Positions 18,952-29,878 are shown, counted from the stretch's first letter. The stretch is 64,000 nt of DNA from Jannaschia seohaensis (GCF_900116765.1 NZ_UETC01000001.1:372001-436000); one strand, 5' to 3'. Program-made: numbers and translations. The notes: generated by a model not told the origin, from the sequence alone.

Positions 18952-21152
18952 CGCCGCCTCTTCTTCGGGCCCTTGCGGAGCTTGCGCTTGCGCGTGGGGG
19001 GCGCGGCCGGGCGCCGGCGTTCGCCCTCGATCTCCAAAAGCTCCACGATCAGGCCGCCGGTCACCGGCGCGGCTTCGGCCAGGCGGACGGTGACGCGCTG
19101 GCCCAGGCTGATCTCGGTGCGGGTCTCGGTCCCGGTCAGGGTCTGCTCGTCGCGATCATAGCGGAAATATTCCGCCCCGAGCGAGCGCACCGGGATCAGC
19201 GCATCCGCCCCCGTCTCGTCCAGCCGCACGAAGGCGCCGAAACTCTGCACGCCCGAGATACGGCCGGTGAACTGCGCCCCGATCTGATCGGCGAGGAAGG
19301 CGGCGAGGTAGCGGTCGTTCGTGTCGCGCTCCGCCACCATCGACCGCCGCTCCGCTTCGGAGATGAGCGTCGCGGTGGCCTCCAGATGCTCCAGATCCCA
19401 TTCCGACAGGCCATCGGCGTCGGGATTGGGGCCCCAGCCATGGGCCGTGATCAGCGCGCGATGCACGATCAGGTCGGAATAGCGCCGGATCGGCGAGGTG
19501 AAATGCGCGTAGCTTCGCAGGGCGAGGCCGAAATGGCCCAGATTGACAGGGGAATAATAGGCCTGCGCCATCGCCCGCAGGGTCGACATGGAGATCAGCT
19601 CCGCCAGATCCGTCCCCTCGGCCGCATGCAGCAGGCGGTTCAGCATCGCCGGCCGCGTCACCTGTCCCTTGGGCAGTGAAAATCCCGAGGCCTTCGCCGT
19701 CTCGCGCAGCGCGTCCAGCTTGTCCTCCGCCGGCTCTTCGTGGACGCGGTAGATCAGGGGGGTGCGCCGCTTCTCCAATTCCTCGGCGGCGGCGACATTC
19801 GCGGCGATCATGAACTCTTCGATCAGGCGATGCGCATTGAGCCGGTCGCGGAAGGCGACGGAGGTGACTTGGCCCTCCTCCGACAATTCGATCCTCCGCT
19901 CCGGCAGGTCCAGGTCCAGCGGCGCGCGGCGGGCCCGGGCGCGCTTCAGCGCGTCATAGGCGGCATAGAGCGCCCTCAGCACGTCCAGATGCGGCGCCGT
20001 GCGGTCGTTGGGCGTGCCGTCTACCGCCGCCTGCACCTCCTGGTAGTGGAACGACGCCGCGGAGTGCATCAGTCCCCGGTAAAACGTCTGCCCGGTCCGG
20101 TTCCCCTCCGCGTCGAAGGTCATCCGCACCGCGATACAGGCCCGGTCCACCCCCTCATGCAGCGAACACAGATCGCCCGAGAGCGCATCGGGCAGCATCG
20201 GGACGACCCGATCGGGGAAATAGGTCGAGTTGCCCCGCTCCCGCGCCTCCCGGTCGAGCGCGGAGCCGGGGGAGACATAGGCGGCGACGTCGGCGATGGC
20301 GACCCAGATGGCGTGGCCGTCGCCCTCGGGCTCTGCGAAGACCGCATCGTCCCGGTCGCGGGCATCCGACGGGTCGATCGTGATCAGCGGCAGGTGGCGC
20401 AGATCGGTGCGGTCGCCCAGTTCGGGCGGCGCCGCGGCCTCTGCTTCGGCGATGACCTCTTCGGGGAAGTGGTCGCGCAGGCCGTGCTGGTGGATCGCGA
20501 TAAGCGACACCGCCTTGGCCGCACCCGGATCTCCCAGGCGCGTCACCACCTTGGCCCGAGGCAGACCCATCCGCGTCCGCCCCTTGCCGATCTCCGCCTC
20601 GACAAGCTCCCCATCGCGCGCCCCGCCGGTGTCGCCCGCGCCGATGATCCATTCCCGGTCGGCCCCCTTGTCCACCGGCATCAGACGGCCGCCCTCGGCG
20701 GAGGCGCGGAACACGCCGATTGCGCGGCGCGGGCCGGTGCCGATGCGGCGGATCAGCCGGGCCTGGTGGCTGTGATCCTCACCCGTGACCTCGGTCAGCC
20801 GCATCAGCAGCCGATCCTCGGGTCCGAAGGCCGGGTCGTCCTCTTGCGGGATATAGAGAATCCTTGGCTCCGGCTCGTCGCCGCGCCAGTCGGCGGGCCG
20901 CAGGAACAGATCCCCATCGGCATCGGTGCCGGCGAGTTTCAGGATCGAGACCGGCGGCAGGCGGTTCGGGTCGTCATAGGACCTCTTGCGCTTGGTCAGA
21001 TACCCCTCGTCCTGCATCTCGCGCAGCAGGCGCTTCAGGTCGATCCGCGCCTGGCCCTTGACCCCGAAGGCCTTGGCGATGTCGCGCTTTGAGGTCTGGG
21101 CGGGGTTGTCGGCGATCCATTGCAGGATCGCCTCCTTGGTGGGGATGCTCAT
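18948..21152 (-). CDS. rnr: Ribonuclease R
   Basis: 734 aa 3'-5' exoribonuclease of the RNase II family that degrades structured RNA. N-terminal winged helix (residues about 1-65), cold-shock domains, catalytic RNB domain with DPSDARDRDDAVF near residue 255, an S1 domain (FTGRISGVQSFGAFVRL near 635), and a strongly basic tail ending KGPKKRRR. The tail is typical of RNase R. Upstream lie repeat copy 4 and rmuC. Confidence 0.96.
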   Translation of the reverse strand: MSIPTKEAILQWIADNPAQTSKRDIAKAFGVKGQARIDLKRLLREMQDEGYLTKRKRSYDDPNRLPPVSILKLAGTDADGDLFLRPADWRGDEPEPRILYIPQEDDPAFGPEDRLLMRLTEVTGEDHSHQARLIRRIGTGPRRAIGVFRASAEGGRLMPVDKGADREWIIGAGDTGGARDGELVEAEIGKGRTRMGLPRAKVVTRLGDPGAAKAVSLIAIHQHGLRDHFPEEVIAEAEAAAPPELGDRTDLRHLPLITIDPSDARDRDDAVFAEPEGDGHAIWVAIADVAAYVSPGSALDREARERGNSTYFPDRVVPMLPDALSGDLCSLHEGVDRACIAVRMTFDAEGNRTGQTFYRGLMHSAASFHYQEVQAAVDGTPNDRTAPHLDVLRALYAAYDALKRARARRAPLDLDLPERRIELSEEGQVTSVAFRDRLNAHRLIEEFMIAANVAAAEELEKRRTPLIYRVHEEPAEDKLDALRETAKASGFSLPKGQVTRPAMLNRLLHAAEGTDLAELISMSTLRAMAQAYYSPVNLGHFGLALRSYAHFTSPIRRYSDLIVHRALITAHGWGPNPDADGLSEWDLEHLEATATLISEAERRSMVAERDTNDRYLAAFLADQIGAQFTGRISGVQSFGAFVRLDETGADALIPVRSLGAEYFRYDRDEQTLTGTETRTEISLGQRVTVRLAEAAPVTGGLIVELLEIEGERRRPAAPPTRKRKLRKGPKKRRR

Positions 21153-21238
21153 GGGGTCGCAGGTAGCACGGCGGTGGGGCGGCGTCGAATGCCCACAGGC
21201 TCAGTCATTCTTCATTAAGGTTAACGCGTCCCTTCCTG

Positions 21239-21283
21239 CCTCATCTTGCCGGAAATACCTTGGGGTCCGGGGCAAAGCCCCGG
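21239..21283 (+). repeat. Intergenic AAATACCT repeat, copy 4
   Basis: TCATCTTGCCGGAAATACCT followed by the hairpin CCGGGGC-AAA-GCCCCGG. Lies between rmuC and rnr (both minus strand). Confidence 0.88.
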
Positions 21284-21303
21284 CTTTTGGCGATCCGACG
21301 GAC

Positions 21304-22332
21304 TCATCCCCGCCGGATGACCGGCGCGAGCCGCGGCTTGGCCGCCGCCTCCTCCCCGAAGTCGAACGCGTCCAGCCGCTCGGCCCGCCTGCCCGCGCGT
21401 TCGGCGGCGGTGGCGATCCCTTCGACATCCCGCCGCGCCTGGTCGAAATGGCTCTCCAGCTTGGCCGCGCGCTCCACGATCAACTCCACGTCCCGGCCTA
21501 AAGCGGCGAGCGCACGGCGGATGTCCCCTGCTTGCTCGCGCATTCGGTGGTCCTTGAGCACGGCGCGCAGCGTGTTGAGCGTCGCCATCATCGTGGTCGG
21601 CGAGACGATCCAGACGCGGGCGACGAAGCCCTCGCGGACGATCTCCGGGTGGTTGGCATGCAGCTCCGCATAGATCGCTTCCGAGGGGAGAAACAGGCAG
21701 GCGCCATCCGCCGTCTCTCCGGGCAGGACGTATTTGTCGGCGATGGCGCGGATATGGGTGCGCAGCGCGGCGCGGAAGGCGGTCTTCGTCGTCTGAGACG
21801 GCTCCGCGAGCAGCGCCTCGTAGCTCTCCAGCGGGAACTTGGCGTCGATGACCAGCGGCCCCGGCGGGTCGGGCATGTGGATGAGGCAATCGGCGCGGCG
21901 CCCGTTCGTCAGCGTCGCCTGCCAGGTGAAGGCGTCGGGCGGCAGCGCCTTGGCCACCAGGTCGTGAAGCTGGATCTCGCCGAAAGCGCCACGCGTCTGC
22001 TTATTGGACAGAATGTCTTGGAGGCCGAGAACGTTCGACGACAGGTCCTCGATCCGGGACTGGGCGGCGTCGATGGCGGCGAGCCGCTGTTGCAGCGCGC
22101 CCAAAGAGGCCGCCGTGCGGGCCGCGCCGTCGGTCAGCGCCGCTGCCGTCCCGGCCTCGGCCCGCGCCTGCGCATCGGCCAGCCCGGCCAGCGTCCCGGT
22201 CAGCTGCGCCTGGGCGCGGGACAGGTCCCGCAGCCGGGCGGACATGGCGAGCACGACGACCAGTAGCAGCAGCGCGAGCGCCCCCGCGCCCAGCGCGCCC
22301 AGCGTGGCCGGGTCCGACAGGTCCAGGATCAT
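21304..22332 (-). CDS. rmuC: DNA recombination protein RmuC
   Basis: 342 aa. Predicted nuclease-like protein implicated in limiting recombination at inverted repeats. N-terminal membrane anchor (residues about 12-31), a long coiled coil, then [16 protein letters not shown] and the PD-D/ExK-like [15 protein letters not shown]. The ATG at 22332 overlaps the mutL stop (ATGA) and is preferred to an earlier in-frame start at 22401. Coupling to mutL fits a shared DNA-maintenance role. Confidence 0.92.
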   Translation of the reverse strand: MILDLSDPATLGALGAGALALLLLVVVLAMSARLRDLSRAQAQLTGTLAGLADAQARAEAGTAAALTDGAARTAASLGALQQRLAAIDAAQSRIEDLSSNVLGLQDILSNKQTRGAFGEIQLHDLVAKALPPDAFTWQATLTNGRRADCLIHMPDPPGPLVIDAKFPLESYEALLAEPSQTTKTAFRAALRTHIRAIADKYVLPGETADGACLFLPSEAIYAELHANHPEIVREGFVARVWIVSPTTMMATLNTLRAVLKDHRMREQAGDIRRALAALGRDVELIVERAAKLESHFDQARRDVEGIATAAERAGRRAERLDAFDFGEEAAAKPRLAPVIRRG

Positions 22333-24131
22333 GTCCGGCCGAACAGGCGCTCGATGTCCTTGAGGTCCAGCGAGACATAGGTGGGGCGGCCGTGGTTGCA
22401 TTGGCCCGACATCGGCGTCGCCTCCATCTCCCGCAGGAGCGCGTTCATCTCGGGCGCCGACATGCGGCGGCCCGCGCGGATCGAGCCGTGGCAGGACATG
22501 CGGCTGAGGATCGCGTCCAGGCGGCGGCGGAGGGTGAGGGGCGTGGCGTCCTCGTCCTCCTCCAATTCCTCGATGATGTCGCGGATCAGGGCCTCCGCCG
22601 AGACGGGCCCGAGGAGCGCGGGCGTCTCGCGCACGGCAACGCAGCCGGGGCCGAACGGGTCGAGGCCGAGGCCCAGGGCGCTCAGGTCCAGCGCCAGCAG
22701 CCGCTCCGCCCAGGGGCCGACCTCCACCACTTCGGGGATCAGCAGCGCCTGCGCGGCGATGCCGCCCGCTTCGGCCTGGGCCTTGAGGCGCTCGTAGACG
22801 AGACGCTCATGGGCGGCGTGCTGGTCGACCAGGACGAAGCCGGTCTCGGTCTGGGACAGGATGTAGGTTTCGTGCAATTGCGCGCGGGCGGCGCCGAGAT
22901 AGCCGGGGGCTGCGTCGGGCGTGGGCTCGGGCGCGGGCTCGACCCGGGCGGAGGCGTCGGCGAAGCCCGGCATCTGCATCGTATAGGCCGTGTCCCGGGC
23001 GCGGGGCGAGGGGCGGTCCATCTGATAGACCGGCGCGGCGGGACGCGGCGGCTCGGCCCGGGCGGCGCCGAGGGTGGCGGTGGCGACGGTCGTGGCGCTG
23101 CGGTGGCCCGCTTCGGCCAGGGCATGCTTCAGGCCCGAAACGATGAGCCCCCGCACCAGCCCGGCATCGCGGAAGCGGACCTCCGTCTTGGCCGGATGGA
23201 CGTTGCAATCGACCAAGGTCGGCGGGCAGGTGATGAAGAGAGCGGCGACCGCGTGGCGGTCCTTGGCCAGCACGTCCGCATAGGCTCCGCGCAGGGCGCC
23301 GGTCAGCATCCGGTCGCGGACAGGGCGGCCGTTGACGAAGAGATATTGGTGCACCGCGTTGCCGCGCGAATAGGTCGGCAGGCCCGCATGGCCGGTCAGG
23401 CGGTGGCCCTCCCGCTCGGCATCGAGCGTCATGCAGTTCTCGGCGAAGGCGCGGCCTAGAATGGTGGCGAGCCGGTCGGCGAGGCTGGCGGCGGGGTCGG
23501 CGCGGAACAGCACCTTGTCCTCGCCATCCGAGACGTCGCGCAGATCGAAGGCGACCCCCGGCTCGGCCATGGCGAGGCGGCGCACGGCGTCGGTGACGGC
23601 CATGCTCTCGGAGCGTTCGGATTTCAGGAACTTCAGCCGCGCCGGAGTGGCGTGGAACAGGTCGCGCAGTTCGACGACCGTCCCGGCGCGCAGCGCGGCG
23701 GGGCGGGGCGCGTCGATCCGGCCGCCCGAGACATGCAGGCTCATCGCCCCGTCCGACCCAGTGGCGCGGGTGGTGATCGTCAGGCGGCCGACGGCGCCGA
23801 GCGAGGGCAGCGCCTCGCCCCGGAAGCCGAAGGAATGGATCTGGAGCAGATCCGTCCCGTCGATCTTGGAGGTGGCATGGCGCGAGAGCGCCAGCGGCAG
23901 GTCCTCGGCGGCGATGCCATGGCCGTCATCGGTGACGCGAATCAGCGTGCGTCCGCCATCGGCGATCTCGATCCGGATGCGGCTGGCGCGGGCGTCGAGC
24001 GCGTTCTCCACCAGTTCCTTGACGGCCGAGGCGGGGCGCTCGACCACCTCGCCCGCGGCGATGCGATTGATCGCGGCCTCGTCCAGCTGACGAATGCGGG
24101 GAGGGGATATGTTGCGGTCCTGGGCGCCCAT
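22329..24131 (-). CDS. mutL: DNA mismatch repair protein MutL
   Basis: 600 aa. N-terminal GHKL ATPase: [14 protein letters not shown] and [24 protein letters not shown] follows. A Pro/Ala-rich linker spans about residues 345-415. The C-terminal domain keeps the endonuclease metal motif [12 protein letters not shown] near residue 434, as in MutH-less bacteria, and ends with the CNHGRPT block. Nicks the new strand during mismatch repair. Confidence 0.97.
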   Translation of the reverse strand: MGAQDRNISPPRIRQLDEAAINRIAAGEVVERPASAVKELVENALDARASRIRIEIADGGRTLIRVTDDGHGIAAEDLPLALSRHATSKIDGTDLLQIHSFGFRGEALPSLGAVGRLTITTRATGSDGAMSLHVSGGRIDAPRPAALRAGTVVELRDLFHATPARLKFLKSERSESMAVTDAVRRLAMAEPGVAFDLRDVSDGEDKVLFRADPAASLADRLATILGRAFAENCMTLDAEREGHRLTGHAGLPTYSRGNAVHQYLFVNGRPVRDRMLTGALRGAYADVLAKDRHAVAALFITCPPTLVDCNVHPAKTEVRFRDAGLVRGLIVSGLKHALAEAGHRSATTVATATLGAARAEPPRPAAPVYQMDRPSPRARDTAYTMQMPGFADASARVEPAPEPTPDAAPGYLGAARAQLHETYILSQTETGFVLVDQHAAHERLVYERLKAQAEAGGIAAQALLIPEVVEVGPWAERLLALDLSALGLGLDPFGPGCVAVRETPALLGPVSAEALIRDIIEELEEDEDATPLTLRRRLDAILSRMSCHGSIRAGRRMSAPEMNALLREMEATPMSGQCNHGRPTYVSLDLKDIERLFGRT

Positions 24132-24222
24132 GGCGCTACAGCTAGCGCGACCGGCCCGGCAGGGGAACCCGGATCATGCGCTGTTCGGGCCGGGCGCGGT
24201 CCTCATTTCGCCCGACAGTCCT

Positions 24223-24244
24223 GGCCGCGGGGTGCCCCGCGGCC
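24223..24244 (-). terminator. GC hairpin after the M16 peptidase pair
   Basis: Perfect 10-bp arms GGCCGCGGGG / CCCCGCGGCC with a 2-base centre, 9 bases past the M16 stop on the minus strand. No U-run, so termination is plausible but not certain. Confidence 0.5.
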
Positions 24245-24252
24245 GACCGGGT

Positions 24253-25593
24253 TCAGCCGTCGCTCGCGGGGGCGGGCAGGGGGCCGGTCTCCAATCCGTC
24301 CGGCTGGCCCACCACGACGAAATGCAGGTTCTCCGGTTGGAGGATGCGCCGCGCGACGCGGGCGATGTCCTCGGGCGTGACCGCCATGATGTTGTCGTTG
24401 CGCGTCGCGATATACTCGATGGGCAGATGCTGTGCCTGCATCGAAACCAGGATCCCCGCGATATTGGCGTTGCCGTCGAATCGCAGCGGATAGGCGCCGG
24501 TCAGATAGGTCTTGGCGGCGTCCAGCTTGTCAGTGGCGATACCGTTCGCGGCCACGTCCGCCCAGATGTCGCGGACGATCTGCACCGCCTCGGCGGTCTT
24601 GTCGTTGGACGACGAAAACTGGCCCATATATTGCGCCGCCAGATCCCGCGGCACCAGGAAGCTGCCGATGCCATAGGTCAGCCCGCGCTCCTCGCGGACC
24701 TCGGTCATCAGCTTGGAGGCGAAGCCAGAGCCGCCGAGGATGTGGTTCATGACATAGGCGGGGAAGAAATCCTCGTCGTCGCGCATGATGCCCTCGTGGC
24801 TCCAGAGCACCAGGGATTGCGGCGTAGGGAAATCGACGACCGTGATGCCGCCAGCGAGCGCATACTCGGCCTCGGGCACCTCGGGCGCGCTGCTTTCGGG
24901 CAGGGCGCCGAGCAGCTCGTCGAGCAGCGGCCCGAGTTCCTCGGCGGTAATGTCGCCGGTGACGCCGACATGTACACGGTCGCGGGTCAGTGCCGCCCCA
25001 TGCGCCGCGACGAGGTCGTCGCGGGTCAGCGCCGACACCGTCTCCCGTGTGCCCTCCAGCTGGGTGCCGTAGGGATGGTCGGGAAAGGCCAGGCGAGCCA
25101 TCGTGGCCGACGCGATCTCCTGCGGGTCGGTCTCGTCCTGGGCGATGCCGGCCAGCACCTGGTCGCGGACGCGGTCGATATCGTCCTGCTCGAATTGAGG
25201 CGAGACCAGCGCATCGCGGAGCAGCGCGAGCGCGTCGGCCCGGTTCTCGGTCAGTACCTGGGCCGAGACCGACACGCTGTCGTTGAACGCCTCGAAGCCG
25301 AAGCTGGCGGCCAGGCCTTCGGTCGCCTCGGCGAAGGCGCGGGCGTCGCGGTCGCCGGCACCCTCTTCGAGCAGGGCCATCATCAGATTGGTGGCGCCGC
25401 GCTTGCCCGGCGCGTCCAGGTTGGCGCCGCCTTCGAAGTGCAGCTCGATGGCGACGAAGGGGATCGACGGCTCTTCCACCAGCCAGGCGGTGATGCCGCC
25501 CTCCGACGTGACCTCCTGGATCTCGACGGCGGCGAGCGCGGGCAGGGGCAGAATGGCCGCGGCGGCGACGGTCAGGGCGCGCAGGAAGGTCAT
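24253..25593 (-). CDS. M16-family peptidase homologue lacking the zinc motif
   Basis: 446 aa with a signal peptide (cleavage after PALA, about residue 22). It has the M16 double-domain fold, but the position of the HxxEH zinc motif reads NLMMALLEEG, so it is probably the non-catalytic partner. It overlaps the stop of the active homologue upstream by 4 bases (ATGA), matching the two-subunit arrangement of periplasmic M16B peptidases. Confidence 0.9.
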   Translation of the reverse strand: MTFLRALTVAAAAILPLPALAAVEIQEVTSEGGITAWLVEEPSIPFVAIELHFEGGANLDAPGKRGATNLMMALLEEGAGDRDARAFAEATEGLAASFGFEAFNDSVSVSAQVLTENRADALALLRDALVSPQFEQDDIDRVRDQVLAGIAQDETDPQEIASATMARLAFPDHPYGTQLEGTRETVSALTRDDLVAAHGAALTRDRVHVGVTGDITAEELGPLLDELLGALPESSAPEVPEAEYALAGGITVVDFPTPQSLVLWSHEGIMRDDEDFFPAYVMNHILGGSGFASKLMTEVREERGLTYGIGSFLVPRDLAAQYMGQFSSSNDKTAEAVQIVRDIWADVAANGIATDKLDAAKTYLTGAYPLRFDGNANIAGILVSMQAQHLPIEYIATRNDNIMAVTPEDIARVARRILQPENLHFVVVGQPDGLETGPLPAPASDG

Positions 25594-26942
25594 TGGCTCA
25601 CCTCCTCGGTCGGGGCTTCGGGACGGGTGAGATAGCCCGTGACGGACCTGTTCATGTCGAAAACGCGTTCGGCGGCGGCCAGGATGTCCTCCTCGGTCAC
25701 GGCCTCCAGGATGCGCGGCCATTCCTGCACATCCTCGACCGTCAGGCCCGAGGTGATGGCGACGCCGTAATTCCGCGCGCGGCCCTGCAGGCTGTCGCGG
25801 CCATAGATCTCGGAGGCGCGGATCTGCGCCTTGATCCGCTCAAGCTGGGCGTCCTCGATCCCCTCCTCCAGGAGTTGCGCGATCATCCGGTCCATGTCGG
25901 CCTCTGCCTCTTCCAGCGAGCGGCCGGGCACGGGCATGACGACCAGACCGAAGGTCGTGTCGTCCAGCGAGGTGCCGCTGTAGAAGGCCGAGGTATAGAG
26001 CGCGGTGCCCTCTTCCTGCTCCAGAGTGCGGCCCATGATCGAGGTCTGAGAGGACCCGCCGAGCACCTGCGCCAGGATCGTCAGCGCGGCGGCTTCCTCC
26101 TGTGCGCCGGCATCGCGCTCGGGGGCGAGATAGGTGCGGATCACGTAGGGGTTCGAGACCCGGTCATCTTCCATCGTGGCGCGGCGTGGCACCAGTTGCG
26201 GCGGCTCGGAAGGGCGGACCCGCGGGGCGAGGTCGGGATTGGCGGCGATGGGGCCGTAATGCTCCAGCGCGAGGCGCTCGACCTCGGCGGGGTCGACATC
26301 GCCCGCGACGATCAGGGTCGCGTTGTTGGGGGCGTAATGCTCCCTGTAGAAGTCGATGGCATCCTGGAGCGTCAACTCCCGGATCTCCTGCGGCCAGCCG
26401 ATGATCGGAATGGCGTAAGGGTGGTTGAGATACTGGATCGCGCGCCGCTGCTCGGCGAAGATCGCGCCGGGATTGCTGTCGGTGCGCTGTGCCCGCTCCT
26501 CTTGGACGACATCCCGCTCCGTCAGGAAGTCGTCGCTGTCGAGCCGGAGGTCGCGCATCCGGTCGGCCTCCATCTCCATCATCAGGCCCAGACGGTCCGA
26601 GGCCACCCGCTGGAAATAGCCGGTATAGTCGTAGCTGGTGAAGGCGTTGTCGGAGCCCCCCTGCGCCTCGACGATGCGGGAGAACTCGCCCGGACCCAGA
26701 TCGTCGGTGCCCTTGAACATCAGGTGTTCCAGGTAGTGGGCGATGCCCGACTTGCCCGGCGGCTCGTCGGCGGCGCCCACATCGTACCAGACCATGTGGA
26801 CGACGACGGGCGCGCGGTTGTCCTCGATGACGATGGCGTCCATGCCGTTGGGCAGGGTGAAGGTGGTGACCGTGTCGTCGCCGGTCTGCGCCGCGGCGGG
26901 CAGCGCGAGGGCGAGGGCGGCGGCGAATATGGGCAGTCGCAA
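25590..26942 (-). CDS. M16-family zinc peptidase (catalytic subunit)
   Basis: 450 aa from a TTG start at 26942, chosen because it gives a clean signal peptide (cleavage after PAAAQ, residue 19); a GTG at 27035 is an alternative. The inverted zinc motif HYLEH is at residues 69-73 (GIAHYLEHLMF). Probably a periplasmic peptidase acting on peptides as a heterodimer with the next gene. Substrate unknown. Confidence 0.92.
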   Translation of the reverse strand: MRLPIFAAALALALPAAAQTGDDTVTTFTLPNGMDAIVIEDNRAPVVVHMVWYDVGAADEPPGKSGIAHYLEHLMFKGTDDLGPGEFSRIVEAQGGSDNAFTSYDYTGYFQRVASDRLGLMMEMEADRMRDLRLDSDDFLTERDVVQEERAQRTDSNPGAIFAEQRRAIQYLNHPYAIPIIGWPQEIRELTLQDAIDFYREHYAPNNATLIVAGDVDPAEVERLALEHYGPIAANPDLAPRVRPSEPPQLVPRRATMEDDRVSNPYVIRTYLAPERDAGAQEEAAALTILAQVLGGSSQTSIMGRTLEQEEGTALYTSAFYSGTSLDDTTFGLVVMPVPGRSLEEAEADMDRMIAQLLEEGIEDAQLERIKAQIRASEIYGRDSLQGRARNYGVAITSGLTVEDVQEWPRILEAVTEEDILAAAERVFDMNRSVTGYLTRPEAPTEEVSQ

Positions 26943-27080
26943 GGGCAGGCTCCGATGCTGGGGGTCCGCAATATTCCTGTCCGACAGATAGGAACGCAAC
27001 GCGCGATTGCGAACGGGATGGGTCTGCGGCTTCACGGAGATGTCAGCGCGGCGGCGGGTCGCATCGGGGGCCTCTCCGGC

Positions 27081-27590
27081 TCAGTCCAACAGCTCCGGGT
27101 CCGGCGGGGCGGCGACCGTGCGGATCCCCAGGCGGCGCAGGCGCTCCAATTCCCCATGCTGGTCGAGGGACTGGGGCTCGTAGGCGTCGAAATAGACGTT
27201 CACGCTGAACAGCCGCTCCAGAAGGCGGCCGTCATTGGCCCGGCGGAAGGCGAGATCCTCGGCCGCGAGACGGTCGCGGATGTTGCCCTCCACGCCGTAG
27301 CGCGTCACGGCGGCCACCAGCGCGCCGTCCGCGCCGACGCCCCGGTCGATATTGCCGCCCAGCGCGGCGATGGCCTCGGCCTGGGGCTGCGGGTCGGTGC
27401 GGTTGACCCCGCCGGGCGTGGGCGGCGGCAGGGCGTCGAAGCTCTCGGGCGTCTCGAGCGGGCGGGTCGGCAGAATGCCGAACTCGTCGGGCGTGCGGTC
27501 CTGGGCGCGCACGTTGAACAGCGTCGGGTTCTCGCGCTCGCAGGCGGAGAGCGTGATGGCGGCCAGGACGGCCAGGGCGACACGGATCAT
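27081..27590 (-). CDS. DUF3035 lipoprotein
   Basis: 169 aa. Lipobox LSAC with Cys17 predicts a lipid-anchored protein. The NVRAQDRTPDEFGILPTRPL segment is the DUF3035 signature, and the C-terminus is charged with ARG-rich helices. Function unknown; the family is mainly alphaproteobacterial and often sits beside lspA and M16 peptidases, as here. Confidence 0.88.
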   Translation of the reverse strand: MIRVALAVLAAITLSACERENPTLFNVRAQDRTPDEFGILPTRPLETPESFDALPPPTPGGVNRTDPQPQAEAIAALGGNIDRGVGADGALVAAVTRYGVEGNIRDRLAAEDLAFRRANDGRLLERLFSVNVYFDAYEPQSLDQHGELERLRRLGIRTVAAPPDPELLD

Positions 27591-27643
27591 CGCAGGTCCC
27601 TCGATCTCTGTGCCGCAAGGTCTAACGCGGGCGGGCCGCGGGG

Positions 27644-28111
27644 TCACGGGGTCTTCTTTTTTTCGGTTTCGCCCCAGATCACCAGGCCCGCCGCCCCGGC
27701 GAAGATGAAGACATCCGCCAGGTTGAAGGCAAAGGGATTCCGGATGCCGCAGCAGGACATGTTGAGGAAATCCGCCACCGCCCCATAGAGCACCCGGTCC
27801 AGCGCATTGGCCAGCGCCCCGCCGATCACCAGCCCGGCGGCGACGCGCGCCACGGGCCGGTCGAAGCCCCGCGCCCAGCGCCACAGCAAGATCGAGATTC
27901 CCACGGCCAAGGCAACGAGGCCCCAGCGCGCTCCCGCGCCCGAGAAGAGCCCGAAATTGATCCCCTCGTTCCAGCCCATGCGGAACACGAGGAACGGAGG
28001 CAGCACCGGCAGGATCAGCACTTCCTTGAGGTTCAGCCCGAAGACCACGATCAGCTTGGAGAGCTGATCAACCCCGAAGGCCGCGACGGCCGCGATCCAG
28101 AGTCCTCTCAT
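27644..28111 (-). CDS. lspA: Signal peptidase II (lipoprotein)
   Basis: 155 aa, four membrane segments. Removes signal peptides from prolipoproteins after lipid modification. The aspartyl catalytic pair is present: NALDRVLYGAVADFL and AFNLADVFIF. The ATG at 28111 (MRGLWIAAVAAFGVDQLSKL) is chosen; the frame runs further upstream into repeat copy 5. Sits directly before the DUF3035 lipoprotein gene. Confidence 0.95.
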   Translation of the reverse strand: MRGLWIAAVAAFGVDQLSKLIVVFGLNLKEVLILPVLPPFLVFRMGWNEGINFGLFSGAGARWGLVALAVGISILLWRWARGFDRPVARVAAGLVIGGALANALDRVLYGAVADFLNMSCCGIRNPFAFNLADVFIFAGAAGLVIWGETEKKKTP

Positions 28112-28189
28112 CCCAGGCGTTCCCCTCTCCCGTCCGGTCCGATGCGCCTCCACCCCGGTCGCGCGGCACCGCTCGTAAAGGACAGGGCT

Positions 28190-28233
28190 CTCATCTTGCC
28201 GAAAATACCTCGGGGTCCGGGGCAGAGCCCCGG
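28190..28233 (+). repeat. Intergenic AAATACCT repeat, copy 5
   Basis: TCATCTTGCCGAAAATACCT followed by the hairpin CCGGGGC-AGA-GCCCCGG. Lies between purH and lspA (both minus strand). Confidence 0.88.
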
Positions 28234-28294
28234 TCCGCCGGTTCCGCACGCGCTTGCGGTGCTAAACAATAGTGCCCTCCTCGCGGCACCCACC

Positions 28295-29863
28295 TCAGTG
28301 CCGGAAATGCCGCATGCCGGTGAAGACCATCGCCAGCCCGGCCGCGTCGGCCGCCGCGATGACCTCTTCGTCGCGCATCGACCCGCCGGGCTGGATCACC
28401 GCCTCGGCCCCCGCCTCGGCGGCGGCCAGCAGCCCGTCCGCGAAGGGGAAGAACGCGTCCGAGGCGACGACCGAGCCCTTGGCCATCGTCTCGGGCAGGC
28501 CCAGCACCTCCGCCATGTCCTGCGCCTTGCGGGCGGCGATGCGCGACGAGTCGACCCGGCTCATCTGCCCCGCGCCGATCCCCACCGTCGCGCCGTCCTT
28601 GGCATAGACGATGGCGTTCGATTTGACGTGCTTGGCGACGGTCCAGGCCAAAGCCATGTCGTCCATCTGCGCCTTGGTCGGCTGGCGCTTGGTGACGACG
28701 CGCAGGTCGCTCTCGGTCACGTGGCCCGCGTCGTGATCCTGCACCAGCCAGCCGCCGGCGACCTGTTTCATCATTCTCCGCGCGGCCGCCGGGTCGGGCA
28801 GGGTGCCGGTGGTCAGCAGGCGCAGGTTCTTCTTGGCGGCGAAGACGGCCTTCGCTTCGTCGGTCGCGTCGGGAGCGATGACGACCTCAGTGAAGATCCC
28901 GGCCATCAGCTCCGCCGTCTCGGCGTCCAGCGTGCCGTTCAGCGCGACGATGCCGCCGAAGGCCGAGGTCCGGTCGCAGTCGAAGGCTCTCTGGTAGGCC
29001 TCCGCCAGGGTCTCGCCGGTGGCCACGCCGCAGGGGTTGGCGTGCTTGATGATCGCGACGGCGGGGCGTTCGGTGAACTCGGCCACCAACTCCACCGCCG
29101 CATCGGTGTCGTTGATATTGTTGTAGCTCAGCGCCTTGCCCTGATGTTGCGTGGCCGTCGCCACGCCGGGGCGCGCCGAGCCGTCGGTGTAGAAGGCCGC
29201 GCTCTGATGCGGGTTCTCGCCATAGCGCAGGGGCTGGGCCAGCCGGGCCGAAGCGGCGACGCGGCGCGGGGTGTCCTCGAACCGGGCCATCCAGGTCGAG
29301 ACGGCGGCGTCATAGGCGGCGGTGCGGCCATAGGCGATGGCCGATTGGCGCTGGCGGAAGGCGAGGGTCGTGGCGCCGTCATTGGCCTCCAGCTCGGCCA
29401 GCAGCGCGCCGTAATCCTCGGGGTCTGTCACTACGCAGCACCAGCCCTGGTTCTTCGCCGCCGCGCGGATCATCGCCGGGCCGCCGATGTCGATATTCTC
29501 GATGCAGCTCGCCTCGTCCGCGCCCGAGGCCACGGTCGCCTCGAACGGGTAGAGGTTGACGACCAGCAGGTCGATCGCCTCGATCCCATGGGCCTCCATG
29601 TCACCCGCATGGGCGTCGCGCAGCGCCAGCAGGCCGCCATGCACCTTGGGATGCAGCGTCTTGACGCGCCCGTCCATCATCTCGGGCGAGCCGGTCAGAT
29701 CGGCCACGTCCCGCACGTCCAGCCCCGCCTCACGCAGGGCTTTGGCCGAGCCGCCGGTGGACAGAAGCTCCACGCCGCGCGCGGCAAGGGCCTGGCCTAG
29801 CTCGATCAGCCCCTCCTTGTCGGAGACGGAGAGAAGGGCACGTTTCAGTGGCACGGTGGTCAT
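28295..29863 (-). CDS. purH: Bifunctional AICAR formyltransferase / IMP cyclohydrolase
   Basis: 522 aa. Last two steps of purine synthesis: AICAR to FAICAR to IMP. N-terminal MGS-like cyclohydrolase domain ([41 protein letters not shown]) and C-terminal formyltransferase domain ([33 protein letters not shown]). The ATG at 29863 is chosen over a TTG at 29869. Directly downstream of the heparinase-like gene (15 bases). Confidence 0.97.
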   Translation of the reverse strand: MTTVPLKRALLSVSDKEGLIELGQALAARGVELLSTGGSAKALREAGLDVRDVADLTGSPEMMDGRVKTLHPKVHGGLLALRDAHAGDMEAHGIEAIDLLVVNLYPFEATVASGADEASCIENIDIGGPAMIRAAAKNQGWCCVVTDPEDYGALLAELEANDGATTLAFRQRQSAIAYGRTAAYDAAVSTWMARFEDTPRRVAASARLAQPLRYGENPHQSAAFYTDGSARPGVATATQHQGKALSYNNINDTDAAVELVAEFTERPAVAIIKHANPCGVATGETLAEAYQRAFDCDRTSAFGGIVALNGTLDAETAELMAGIFTEVVIAPDATDEAKAVFAAKKNLRLLTTGTLPDPAAARRMMKQVAGGWLVQDHDAGHVTESDLRVVTKRQPTKAQMDDMALAWTVAKHVKSNAIVYAKDGATVGIGAGQMSRVDSSRIAARKAQDMAEVLGLPETMAKGSVVASDAFFPFADGLLAAAEAGAEAVIQPGGSMRDEEVIAAADAAGLAMVFTGMRHFRH

Positions 29864-29878
29864 AGGCAATCCCAGATT

